Source: Heliocidaris tuberculata (Eukaryota > Echinodermata > Echinoidea > Camarodonta > Echinometridae). Taken from it: DNA of 64,000 bases. A program made the translations under genes and the position numbers. Of this stretch, positions 22,032-32,580 are shown piece by piece; position 1 is the first letter of the stretch, and each line of letters opens with the position of its first letter. The stretch covers positions 21,970,340 to 22,034,339 of the forward strand of contig CM046842.1 in NCBI GenBank assembly GCA_025618425.1, given 5' to 3'. Below the pieces are notes generated by a model, which saw only the letters and a list, made by a program, of their open reading frames with translations, was not told the origin of the DNA and did not search any database.

Positions 22032-22664
22032 AACTATAATTTTTAAATTTTCTTCTTTGATTATCAAGACAATACATTCCAATGAGCCCCCAACCACACT
22101 CAGATATTCATTGTTAACAAAGTTATTCATTTGTTCCTATATTTGCCAATCTGGGTGCACTGTGTATTGGTATACGTTGGTGTGACATTATGCGTCCCTG
22201 CAAAATTACTGGTGGGTACAGGCTACTCTGAAGCAACTCTGCAGTGGGCGGGGGACCATTGACTCCATTCACAGTCACTTTTTTTGTTTGTTTGTTTTAA
22301 CTAGGCTAGTCTGTGAGGGCAATGTTCTCAATATTGTTCCATCGTTTTTTCAGGTCAAGTTAGCATATTGCCTAAGCTGTTTGCTACCATAATGACAGTA
22401 GACGGTACAACCTGCGACTGTGAATGGAGTCAATGGTCCCCCGCCCACTGCAGAGTTGCTTCAGAGTAGCCTGTTCCTACCGGTAATTTTGCAGGGACGC
22501 ATAATGTCACACCAACGTATACCAATACACAGTGCACCCTGATTGGCAAATATAGGAACAAATGAATAACTTCGTTAATAATGAATATCTGGGTGTGGTT
22601 GAGGGCTCATTGGAAGCAGAATTGTATTGTGTTGATAATCAAAGAAGAAAATTTTAAAAATCAT
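22032..22664. mobile_element. long foldback element, ~240 bp arms, ~140 bp loop
   Basis: 22032-22280 is repeated in inverse orientation at 22418-22664. Matching blocks include TTCTTTGATTATCAA, CCAATGAGCCC, GTGCACTGTGTATTGGTATA, CCTGCAAAATTAC and GACCATTGACTCCATTCACA. It lies inside the large transposon, apparently nested in it. No ORF is present. Arm mismatches are few. Confidence 0.85.
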
Positions 22665-22939
22665 ACATACCTGGCTTCCTTGGTTGAATTGGACCATCTC
22701 AGCACAGAAATTCCAGTGCACAATGTCCCATGGTGTGCAAAAATGAAAATGAAGCAGGCCCAGGATTTCGGGAATCCCGCTACATTTCTGAGAAAGGGTT
22801 AATAGGCGTTTTATTAACCACTGTCCCACATTCAATTTTTCTTTATTTACTTTCTTGAAACCATAATTCAACTTTAAAACTTTAAAAATCTATACATCAA
22901 AAATTAATCTTGCTTTTTTAATAGGCCTACATGAACAAG

Positions 22940-23049
22940 ATGCACACACACACAACACACATGCACACACCCACGCACACGCACACCCACACACACACAC
23001 ACTCACACACACACCCACACACACCCACCTACACACACAATATACACAC
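22940..23049. repeat. (CA)n-rich microsatellite
   Basis: Imperfect ACACAC/CCCACACG repeats over ~105 bp. The Cys/Val frame on the reverse strand is an artefact. Confidence 0.9.
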
Positions 23050-23618
23050 ATATTCCCATTCAAATTTGGACTGAAGCAGGTCTTGTCCATTTTTTTTTTA
23101 TCAGGGTCTAGTATGGAGACTAACTAGTGTGGAGTAAAATATGGATTTTAGGGGCAATTTTCAATCAAATGAAATAAAATGAAGAAGGGGTTATTTCCTA
23201 TTTTTTAAACTGACTCATTTTATATTACAAATGAATAAAATGAAGACTTAAAAGTCTTCATTTGAATAGTTTACAAGATAAAGCATATTATTATTCAAAC
23301 ATTTGCAACACCAAATCATATGTGTGGGACTGAAATGTTAACAGCAATTGTTAACTACACTGATAGAAAATCAGAAAAAAACAGCATTACACAAAACATC
23401 ATTTTTTTTAAAGTAAGTGTAGGATATACTTACAGATTTTGTTAATCAGAAGCTTGAAATGGAGAGTATACATTCTAAAACAATATCCACAATTAAGGTT
23501 CATTGGGGTTCATTGTTCACAGTTACAGCAAGACCAGGAAACTTTTGACCAATCAGATGTTGTGCTAGTCTATGACTTCAGACAGTTTGCACATTGAGTG
23601 GCAGTGATTTTAAAAAAG
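23050..23618. other. non-coding, transposon interior near the right TIR
   Basis: No gene is recognised. The first exon and promoter of the transposase gene may lie here if the 5' intron is real. Confidence 0.4.
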
Positions 23619-23766
23619 TGAATTTTGGGCTGTAAAAATTGTTCCCGTCATTTTTGAAAGGTACATAGGAGCTTATTTTCCTTCAAAATGGTTTAGAATG
23701 CCAAATCCACTGAGAAAAAAAGGTTCAGAGAGGTTGGTCACGGAACCTCCCAAAATGACTCTACTA
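23619..23766 (-). repeat. right terminal inverted repeat (148 bp)
   Basis: Reverse complement of 15933-16080 with about five substitutions. It ends GACTCTACTA followed by TAAA. Confidence 0.93.
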
Positions 23767-23789
23767 TAAAACAATGTATACAGTTAATA

Positions 23790-23964
23790 CAGTGAAACCT
23801 CTTTAAAAAGAACACTGTTTATAACAAACGCTCATTTTAACAAGCTAATTTTGTGGTCCAGCTTCTTTATATGCTATTGTTTTCTAGACCTGATATAACA
23901 AGGTTTCGATATAAAGAGGTAATATCAGTGGTCCCAAAGAGTTTGTTATAACAAGGTTCCACTG
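23790..23964. mobile_element. MITE, Tc1/mariner-type, copy 1
   Basis: Starts CAGTGAAACCTCTTTA and ends AACAAGGTTCCACTG, flanked by TA on both sides (23788-23789 and 23965-23966). The interior has dyads of the TTTATAACAA type. A related 160 bp copy lies at 28492-28651. Confidence 0.8.
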
Positions 23965-24369
23965 TATTGCATTTATAAGTCAAATTGTTGAGACCACAAA
24001 AAAAGCTCGCCTCATGCAAATTTGGACTTAGGAAATGTACAAACATAAAATGTTTTGCGTATTTTGGTCAACAAAATTTATTCGACTTTGGGAAAGTTTT
24101 ACTTATGCGACCTCGAGTTATGCATAGTTAACTGTATTTTCATAATGAATTTCTATGATGAATGAGAAATAATACCAGAATATATTTTCAGGTGACATTC
24201 TGAATTGTTTTCTTCTTGTATATTTTGTTGATTATTCTGATATCAACTTTTGCAATATTGAATATTGATCAGTACTATTGTATTGCCTATATTATCGTTG
24301 ATGGTCTAGTATTTTTTGAGAAGATAAGAACGGTATCGTAAAACATCATGAATAGGAACAAAAATTGGG

Positions 24370-24780
24370 AGGTTGTTTTGAACGGTTCGCTCGCTATTGA
24401 TAAGGACCGCTATTCATTTAACACGCGTTATGAATAGCGGTCCTTATGAATAGTTATGAATAGTGGTCCTTATGAATGCAGGTCCTTATGAATAGCGAGG
24501 TAATTTGTCTATGGTTTGCTCGCTATTTAGAAGGACTGTTATTCATAGAAAACCGCTATTTATTTAGTCACGTATTATGAATAGCGGTCCTTATGAATAG
24601 TTATGAAAAGTGGTCCTTATGAATAGCGAGGTAATTTGTCTATGGTTTGCTCGCTCTTTAGAAGGACCGCTATTCATAGGAAACCGCTATTCATTTGGTC
24701 ACGCGTTATGGATAGCGGTCCTTATGAATAAGTGGTCGTTATGAATAGCGGTCCTTATGACTAGCGAGGTTACCCTGTTT
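24370..24780. repeat. hairpin-rich repeat, family G1 copy 1
   Basis: Multiple direct and inverted copies of the motif CGCTATTCATAAGGACC / GGTCCTTATGAATAGCG, with ACGCGTTATG and AGCGAGGTAATTTGTCTATG spacers. It is a compound of about three subrepeats. The same family occurs at 27829-28085. Confidence 0.8.
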
Positions 24781-24799
24781 TTATATAGTTTTTCATCTC

Positions 24800-24941
24800 C
24801 TGGGGAGCGTTTCATCAAGCGTTTTGTCAGTGATTTTTACCAACAACTGTTATAAGCCACTGAAATCTTTGCATCTGATCGGCTGAGATCAAATTTGTCA
24901 GTAAAAATCACTGACAAAACGCTTAATGAAACGCTCCCCAG
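24800..24941. mobile_element. MITE with GGGGAGCGTTTCAT termini, family G2 copy 1
   Basis: Palindromic ends of about 45 bp: CTGGGGAGCGTTTCATCAAG...GTCAGTGATTTTTACC, with the inverse at 24895-24941. Related copies are at 52790-52928 and 63204-63333, with GGGGGCGTTTCATCA and GTGATTTTTACCGACAAA. Confidence 0.8.
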
Positions 24942-25469
24942 AGGTGACAATGCTGACCCTTTTCATTCCTTTTATTCAGTATTAATAATATAATGAAAAG
25001 GGTCTGCTTCAATACTAGGAAAAAATAGTTTTTCCATTCTTTTTTGTTTGTTCCCATTCACCCTGTTTTACGGCACAAGTACGCAAACTACATTTAGCCA
25101 ATTATGCTTTCGTTGCCATTAAAAAGTTTTATATACTGTGTATGATGAAGGAATGTAATCATTTTTTATTTCATGCATGACAGTACCTGTATGTGATTTT
25201 TTTTTTTTTTTTTTTTTGAATATTTGTACATGTATGTTTACATTTCTAGTGTCAAAGTTTTTTTTGTGGTTTTTTTTTTCAGTTGTAATGAAGGAAAAGG
25301 GTTCGAGGACACATGCTCTGGCGAGTCTGGCCACAATTTTTTCTTTCTTCGTACACACAAACAAATATGATGTGAGGGTACATAAATGTATGTACCAATG
25401 ATTTTTTTTTTAATCACATACTGTACATGCAAAAAATATAATGCCTACAGTGTATATGAAATTTCAAGG

Positions 25470-25918
25470 TGACAAGTTCTGTAACTCCTTTGTAAGAAAT
25501 GAAAATCGACGCAAGAACATGTATCAGGAACGGTCGAAAAATGATTTTACAACTTACACAATTTATTTTTAGTCAGAATAAATAAAGTGTTAAATGGTTG
25601 TTATTACTTAAAAGAAAATGATAATCCTTTTCACATCTGCACAAGTTTTCCAATTATAATTATTTTGTAATTAATCGCATACTCAAACAACTTCAAAATT
25701 TAGGGCTACAAAAGGGATGAAGTACTTTTGCATTTGCAAATTCCCGGCTTACAGGTACTTTATCCCTTTGCAGCCCTAAATTTTGAAGTTGTGTAAGTAT
25801 GCAATTTTATTGTATTTATTTTTTTTTTTTTTACTAGTACATGTTCTTGCATTGATTTCTGAATATCTCCCTCTGCGACAAATGCAAGACTTTCATTTAC
25901 AAAGGAGTTAAGAGCTTG
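25470..25918. mobile_element. foldback element with an inner perfect-like dyad
   Basis: The outer arms share AACTCCTTTGTAA and GCAAGAACATGT in inverse orientation. The inner arms (about 25685-25725 against 25754-25795) share AACTTCAAAATTTAGGGCT and AAAGGGAT. No coding region is present. Confidence 0.65.
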
Positions 25919-25996
25919 GAACCTACACGATGTCTACTAAACCTGTGCAAAGTTTTGTGGAATTTTGTGTAAGTCTGCAAAAGGGATGAAGTCCCT

Positions 25997-26425
25997 TTAA
26001 CCCTTTCAAGACAATTGACCACATTTTGTGGATTGGCTCAATAACTTTTGATTTGAACAGAGCCCTTAAAAAATATACCAGATGCATGAGTAGAAAGAGC
26101 AAAAATTTCTGCGAACACTGTATCCATTCTTGTTGCATGACCATATTGCGTTTGATGCCAGGAATTGTAAAAAGGAGTATAAGCCTTAAAATCCTTAGAT
26201 TGGCAACACACTGAGAGGTTGAAAATAATTGGGTTTTTTTCCAAATTGGCAATTTTTTTCAACTTTTCGACAAGGTACCTACATGTAACAATGTTTATTG
26301 TTTTCATAGACATTACACTTTATTAGAACCATGTAACGCTAAAACAAAAATATTATTGTTGCCAATTTTAAGAACAAAATGTGATCAATTTAGCCCTTAA
26401 ATAATTCCTGTCCTGAAAGGGTTAA
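25997..26425. mobile_element. piggyBac-type MITE, 421 bp with TTAA target
   Basis: The body is 26001-26421. Ends are CCCTTTCAAGACA and TGTCCTGAAAGGG, each directly flanked by TTAA (25997-26000 and 26422-26425). CACATTTTGT and its complement extend the subterminal inverted repeat. TTAA duplication with CCC-type termini is characteristic of piggyBac-related elements. It encodes nothing. Confidence 0.8.
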
Positions 26426-26517
26426 ACCCTGGACCCAACACGTTACCTAAGGCTATCAGCCTAACCCTAAACCTGGACTAAAATTCAGTTTCAACTCTAG
26501 GAACCCTTACCTTATTA

Positions 26518-26811
26518 GGGAGTTTTCGTTCAGCAACGTACGCGGGATTCTAGGACGGAGATTAACAATTGCACATGACAAAGGACGCCCGTCTTTAAAG
26601 TCTTTGTGGAGAATTGAAGAACCGGAACAATAGTTTCGTCCTAGATTCAGAGCGAACAATGCATTTGCAATTCATCGTGCGCTTTTGATCTAGCACGGTA
26701 TTGCTGTTCCTGTTCTTTCATTTTCGACAAAGAATGCCTAGGCGTCCTTTGTCATGTGCAATTGGTAATCTCCGTCCTCAAATCCTGCGTACGTTGCTGA
26801 ACGAAAACTCC
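26518..26811. mobile_element. TIR/foldback element, ~71 bp arms
   Basis: GGGAGTTTTCGTTCAGCAAC at the left is inverted at the right end (GTTGCTGAACGAAAACTCCC). Arms continue through GGACGGAGATTA, GCACATGACAAAGGACG. The target duplication is unclear (ATTA lies near both ends). Confidence 0.8.
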
Positions 26812-27450
26812 CCATTATCTTTGAAATTAATCCCTGAAAAAATATCGCTAGAGGTAATGCCGGCTCACGGGGTAAGGACTATATCTTTTGCCTGTTGGTT
26901 ATTTTGTTTTTCGTGGCATTAACACAGTTTTTTCTTGATACGCTACTTTATTTTGTCGTAAAGACAGAACCGCTACATTTAATTGCAAGCTTAAAGAGCT
27001 TAAGCAGTTGCCATACTCTAATGGAATTCTTGGCCATATAAATTTGTATTGTAAATGTCAAATTTTAGAGTATAGATGTAAGATTTTATTATAATTCCCA
27101 AACTGTTCATGCTTTCTAAAAGTCCTGTAATTAGATGAAAATACGGAGTGTGTTTTAACAATACAAGCATGAAAAAAAAATTGAATTTAGGTATTTTTTG
27201 TAAGATTGAAAAATGTATGTATAATTTGTATAATTTGAGTAATGACCAAAACGGGTATACATCATTGCAACGTGATATCGCTTCGCGAAAAATCTTAACA
27301 AGCTTGTTCTTTTTGCAAAAGAGATATGATGTTTGAAGAGAATAAAATAAATGCATTGATGAAGCAAGATTGAAAGATAGCAGTTTACCAAGATTAGATT
27401 TGTGTAGTATTTACTAGATTTATGATGTGTACACGTACATGTAGAGGATG

Positions 27451-27764
27451 CGGGCTAACTCGGCACAGGGCGAACTCGACCTTGGCGGAAAACCGCGGCT
27501 GAATGAGCCCAGACAGTAAAACTGATTGCAAACACGTGTGTTGAATTTCGCATTAATTACACATTTCAAACACTTAAATTCAAATTATTTTATATCAATG
27601 TGTAAAATAATTATCTAAGAAGTAATGTTGAAAATTTTAAGAAGTAAAATTATACAAAACGTGAAATTTAAGGCTAAAAAGGGTACGGTGCGTAGCGTGG
27701 ACTTCAACTCTTGAAACATAGTCACCGCGCAGTGCAGAGTTCGCCCTAGTGCCGAGTTAGCCCG
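27451..27764. mobile_element. 314 bp TIR element, CGGGCTAACTCGGCAC ends
   Basis: The left end CGGGCTAACTCGGCACAGGG, then CGAACTC, is repeated inverted at the right (GAGTTCGCCCTAGTGCCGAG, then TTAGCCCG). The interior is AT-rich and non-coding. Confidence 0.8.
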
Positions 27765-27828
27765 ACCATGGGATCATGTAGAGCCTACCCTCATGTACAT
27801 ATAGGGTGCTTAATCGGGGTCCACTCGC

Positions 27829-28085
27829 TATTCATAAGGACAACTATTCCTAGAAAACCGCTATTCATTTAACACGCGTTATGATTAGCAGTCCTTATGA
27901 ATAGTGTCCTTTTGAATGGATGTCCCTATGCATAGCGAGGTAATTTGTGTATGGTTTGCTCGCTATGTAGAAGGACCGCTATTCACTCAAAACCGCCATT
28001 CATTTAGTCACGCGTTATGGATAGCGGTCCTTATGAATAATTGGTCCTTATGAATAGCGGTTCTCATGACTAGCGAGGTAACCCC
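27829..28085. repeat. hairpin-rich repeat, family G1 copy 2
   Basis: Same CGCTATTCATAAGGAC / GTCCTTATGAATAGCG motif set and ACGCGTTATG spacers as 24370-24780. It is shorter and diverged, and has the same AGCGAGGTAACC-type end. Confidence 0.8.
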
Positions 28086-28491
28086 GCTTATTCATCACAC
28101 ATGTATTTTAATAAAACAGAATAAAGGAAAATACAATGATACATGAATGAATGTGATATGTGACTTTTAGTGAGAACAGACCTGTTTTTTTTTTTCCAGC
28201 TTAGAAGTTTGTCCTTCCAGACCCCTCCTCCCTCCCCCCCCCCCTTCTTATCTTGTATCCTTTATCAATTTTCTACCAATATCAGTGAAATAGTTAATTT
28301 TGTTAGATTTTTTTATTTTTTTTTCCAAAATATCTAATTTTGTTCCTTTCCAAATTCTTTCTACCAGAAAGGCTTCTAGAGAGAGTATTGACATAGGCCC
28401 ACATGTGTAGGAATTGTGTGTGGGAATTCATTGTAGGGGCAAGAAGGACATTGCAAAGGCAGCATGGTGACAACAACATAGGGAAATTATA

Positions 28492-28651
28492 CAGTGGGAC
28501 AAACTCGTTGGGACCAAGGAAATTACCTCTTTATATCGAAACCTTGTTATATCAGGGCTAAAAGAATAGAATACAAAGAAGTGGGACCAGCAAAATTACC
28601 TTGTTATAATGAGAGTTTAGTATTAGTGTTCTTTATAATGAGGTTCCACTG
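28492..28651. mobile_element. MITE, Tc1/mariner-type, copy 2
   Basis: Ends CAGTGGGACAAA and GAGGTTCCACTG, flanked by TA (28490-28491 and 28652-28653). Shares TTACCTCTTTATATCGAAAC and CCTTGTTATA with the copy at 23790-23964 in inverse orientation. Confidence 0.75.
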
Positions 28652-28742
28652 TATGAGGAAGAGAGGGAGAGGGGGGGGGGGGTCGGGTAGTTACAAAGAC
28701 TTCAAGAGAGTGCTAAAGCACCTTCAATGATATTACTGGTGT

Positions 28743-29355
28743 AAAAAAAAAAAAAAAAAGAAATGACATTTTTGATCATTGATAACTCAAAAGTTACAAC
28801 TCGTATCAGGCTGAAGTTTTTACATGGTAAAGTTGAAGGATGTCAAATTCATTTGGAGTAAGTTTTGTGACACCTCTTTGAATACTAACAATGCTCTAGA
28901 TATTTCATTAGATTTGCACTTTTTGAAAAATCAAAGCCACAAAAATCTGTGGGTATCAGTAATTAATTCAGAGCACTGATCGTTGTCATTGTGGTCATTG
29001 TGCACTGCATTTGAAATTCCAGAGCACCTCTTCAAACCCAAAGTCGTAAATCATAAACACTGGATAACTGTTAAAGTAAAGTAGAAATGACAGTTGTTAT
29101 GTACAATTGTATCGTTGTGTTCTGCATTATTCACCGATCCACACAGATTTTGGGCCTTGATTTTTCAAAAGGTGGGAATTCAATTGAATTTTGAGAGCAT
29201 TATTTTAAGGATATTATTCAAGAAAATTTCATTAACTTGCTCCAAATATATTTGTCATTCTTCAAGTTTACAGTATGAAAACTTGTCCGATACGAGTTTT
29301 AACTTTTTGAGTTATTAGCGATCAAAAGTGTCAAATGTTTTTTTTTTTCTTCTTC
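28743..29355. mobile_element. foldback element with A/T-run termini
   Basis: The left arm starts with an A run (28743-28759), then GACATTTTTGATCATTGATAA and AGTTACAACTCGTATC. The right arm is the inverse, GATACGAGTTTTAACTTTTT..GATCAAAAGTGTCAAATG, ending in a T run. A G run (29379-29393) lies beyond. Confidence 0.7.
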
Positions 29356-29395
29356 TTCTTTTTTTTTTTTTTTTTTTGAGGGGGGGGGGGGGGTT

Positions 29396-30178
29396 AATTA
29401 CTAGTAGAATCTAAGAATAGGCTTTTCTATTATGTTTTCTTCCATATTGTCTCATGTCCTTTATCTGGCAATCTGCCATTCTTTTTTTCACATACATGTA
29501 CATGTACATCTCTCCTCTCATTCTCTCTCTACAGTCCCCACCCCCCCCCCCCCCAGCCCAGCCCTCCTCACACTCAAGTTTCTCTCTCTCTCTCTCTCTT
29601 TCCCTCTCTACTCCCTCCCTACCATCACTCCGTTTCTTTCTATCCTCTCTCCCACCACTCTATTTTTTCTTCCCCTCCTCCCCTTCCCCTTCTCCATTTC
29701 TCTCTCACACTCTCTTTCACTCTTCTCTCTTTCACTCTTCTCTCTCACACTCTCTTTCACTCTTCTCTCTTTCACTCTCCTCTCTCACACTCTCTTTCAC
29801 TCTTCTCTCTTTCACTCTTTTCTCTCACCCTCTCTCTCTCCCTCCTTCTCCTTGTACCCCTTTTGAATGTCCCCTCTCTTTTCTCAAAGTTACAGCCTAC
29901 AGATGTCACACTCAAGTTTTTTGTGTTTTTTTTCTCTCTCTCCCTCTCTCTCCCTCTCTATCATTGGTTTGTTTCTCTCTATCCTCTCTCCCACCACTTT
30001 TCACCTCCACCCCCCTTCTCCATTTCTCTCTCACACTCTCTTTCACTCTCTTTCACTCTTCTCTCTCTCCCTCCTTCTTGTACCCCTTTTAAATGTCTCC
30101 TCTCTTTTCTCAATCAAAGTTACAAATCCAATAACAGTTTTCACTGCAGCCTACAGAAGTCACACTCAAGTTTGTTTT

Positions 30179-30217
<39 letters not shown>

Positions 30218-30690
30218 CTCCCTCTATCATTGGTTTGTTTCTCTCTATCCTCTCTCCCACCACTCTATTTTTCTTCCCCTCCACCCCTCCCCCTTCTCCA
30301 TTTCTCTCTCTCACTCTTTCATTCTTCTCTCTCTCCCTCTCTCTCCCTCCTTCTCCTTGTACCCCTTTTGAATGTCCCCTCTCTTTTCTCAAAGTTACAA
30401 ATCCAATAACAGTTTTCACTGCAGCCTACAGAAGTCACACTCAAGTTTCTCTCTCTCTCTCTCCCTCTCTACTCCCTCTCTGTCATCGGTTTGTTTCTCT
30501 ATCCTCTCTCCCACTACTCTTTTTCCCCTCCACCCCTCCACCCCCCCTCCTTCCCCATTTCTCTCTCACACTTGTTTTACTCTTCTCTCTCTCTTGTATC
30601 CCCTTTTGAATGTCCTGTCTCTTTTCTCTTTCATAAGTTACAAATCCAATATACATAAAGCCTACAGAAGTCACTACAATGGATATACAC
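29396..30690. repeat. CT-rich minisatellite, ~255-275 bp unit, 3-4 copies
   Basis: Long pyrimidine-only stretches alternate with a conserved anchor (CACTGCAGCCTACAGAAGTCACACTCAAG type, near 29894, 30147, 30421 and 30660) and a CCTTTTGAATGTCCCCTCTC segment. The large Ser/Leu-rich open frames in three forward frames come from the (CT)n content and are not genes. Confidence 0.85.
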
Positions 30691-30739
30691 TGTAATTTCA
30701 AAATTAAATACACACTCGGTTTTCTTTTAATGTAACTTC

Positions 30740-31467
30740 ATTTCATTTTAATGAAAAGAGAGGATAGTGAGAAGCAATTTTTAAATATTTCCATCGAAAT
30801 CGGTTACGAAAATGAAAGTTATGAAAGTTTGAAAAGTCTCAATTTACTTTATATGGCGATCCTCAAATTGGCAATGTTGCTTCAAAATGGCAGGTTTAGT
30901 CATGTTAGTAGTAACACGATAAAAACTACTTTCGAAAAATAAACTCAAGGGAAATTTCAAAGGCCTATTGTACTGCCCATAGAAATCTTGTTCGGATTAC
31001 GTAATACGCGATTGTAATGTTTCTAAAGTGACAGACAGGGCTATTGAAATTGCCTTCAGTTGATTTTTCGAACGTAGTTTTTATCGTGTTTAGTACAACT
31101 CTCAATATGTTTTGTACACAAAATTTCATATTTTCTCCATTTTCTCTAAAGATGCTGCTTGTCTTTTTGTGAACTCAACATATGTTGTGTCAAATATATT
31201 TTCCCATGATATTTCTTGACTCTAAGAAGGAGACAAGCTACACCTTGAGAGATAATGGGGAAAATGTGAAATTTTGTGTACAAATTAAACGTATGGAAAG
31301 TTGTACTACTAAACCTGTCACTTTGAAGCAACATTGCCAATTTGAGGATCGCCATAGAAAGTAAATTGAGACTTTTCAAACATTCATAACTTTCATTTTC
31401 TTAACCGATTTTGATGGAACTTTTTTAATTGCTTCTCTCTATCCTTTCTTTCATTAAAATTGATCAC
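30740..31467. mobile_element. foldback element, ~165 bp arms
   Basis: 30740-30910 and 31303-31467 are inverse copies: GAGACTTTTCAAAC, AAAGTAAATTGAG, GCGATCCTCAAATTGGCAAT, GTTGCTTCAAA and CATTTTAATGAAA. The loop is ~390 bp. No ORF is recognised. Confidence 0.75.
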
Positions 31468-31724
31468 CCCCCCCCCCCCCCAGGGTTTCATTCTCCTTTA
31501 AGATCATGTTAAGTTAGAGAACATTCTTAAATCTGGGATCAATTAAGGGAACATTTCAAAAAGAAGTATAAAGAAGGGCGTTGCTAGGGGGGGGGGGGTG
31601 TCACCCCCCCCCCCCCCCACCACTCAAAATTGCCGTCGGCAAATGCGCCACCTCTGTCGGCAAAAAACACGAGGAGGGTAACAAAGGAAGAGGGAAGATC
31701 GAGGAAAGGGAAAACGAGAAATAG
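31468..31724. other. G/C-run hairpin block, no gene
   Basis: A C run at 31466-31481, then a G run / GTGTCA / C run hairpin at 31589-31618. Confidence 0.6.
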
Positions 31725-32580
31725 TAGGCCAGCCAAACATAAAAAAAGGCTCTAGAAAAAGATTCGACGGCATTTTTGGGTAATGCTCGGCATCCATGCT
31801 TAAACTCTTGCAAAAATACTGAGGATTAAGGTACGGGCGGATGCCACGCGCATTTTTGCCTAAAGATGCCATTTTGGGCTCAAAATTTGAAAGAATGTCA
31901 AAAATCACAATTTTTATTTTTTTAACCTAATATGTAATACCTGATAAGTACTTTTCAAGTGATAGCAGTTTCATTTCGAGTTATAAACCTGATTAATATA
32001 CATTTGAAAGTTGGATATTACACACACGTGTATGGCATAATGATACATAAAACTGTGATTTACTCAAAACAATAGGTTGTGAAAACTACCAATATTTCAA
32101 AGTTTTTCACTCAACGTAAATTTGTCAATTTAAACGATTTTTCTTGATTAAACATACAATAAATATTGTCATGTCACAGACGGAAAAGAAATTATCCGAT
32201 AAGGTGATAGATAACTCATTTTATGTTATTCCAAATGGAATGATGTATTTTTACCGGATGCGCATTTTGAATGAAAAACACTATTTAAATGTACATCTAG
32301 ACTTCTAGAGTATATAAAAGGCAATTTATCCCATATATTATCAGTATAGTCCATGGGCCCCAAGCTGAAATGTCCCCACCCCTTTAGAAAGAATCTTATA
32401 AAATTAAGTTTTTCTGTTAGATGGGACCATTAACTATCAAAATATGCTTCTTTGCCCTAAATTAAGAGGTGGGTGTGACCACAAGGGCTATTACCATGGC
32501 AATGGATCAAGAACAGTATGATTTCAGAAAATGTCATGTATTTGTGATTAAGAAAGTACAAAAACACATTGTAACATTTC
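31725..32580 (+). repeat. left arm of a large inverted repeat
   Basis: Matches 39936-40660 in inverse orientation with substitutions and indels. Shared blocks include GACGGCATTTTTGGGTAATG, GGTACGGGCGGATGCCACGC, GGGCTATTACCATGGCAA (CCTTGCCATGG-type) and AGTACAAAAACACATTGTAA. It ends just where LINE coding sequence begins. Confidence 0.85.

Larger units (their letters stand above)
15929..23770 (-). mobile_element. complete 7.8 kb DNA transposon, Academ-like candidate
   Basis: The body is 15933-23766. Both ends carry the same 148 bp inverted repeat starting TAGTAGAGTCATTTTGGGAG, with about five mismatches. It is flanked on both sides by TAAA (15929-15932 and 23767-23770), consistent with a 4-bp target duplication; a TA duplication with slightly shorter TIRs is an alternative. 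Inside, on the minus strand, is one intact 1545-codon gene. Also inside are a ~165 bp tandem array next to the left TIR and a foldback insertion upstream of the gene. A PIN/XPG-like nuclease and a 3-4 bp duplication are properties known for the Academ superfamily, hence the proposed name. An intact frame plus ~97% identical TIRs suggest a young copy. Confidence 0.82.

Noticed and set aside
22890..23090. Cys/Val-rich 66-codon reverse frame
   Set aside because: Encoded by the CA microsatellite; not a cysteine-rich peptide gene.
29432..30609. Long Ser/Leu/Phe-rich open frames (up to 248 codons)
   Set aside because: Pyrimidine-only tandem repeat gives open frames in all three forward frames; no domain is present.
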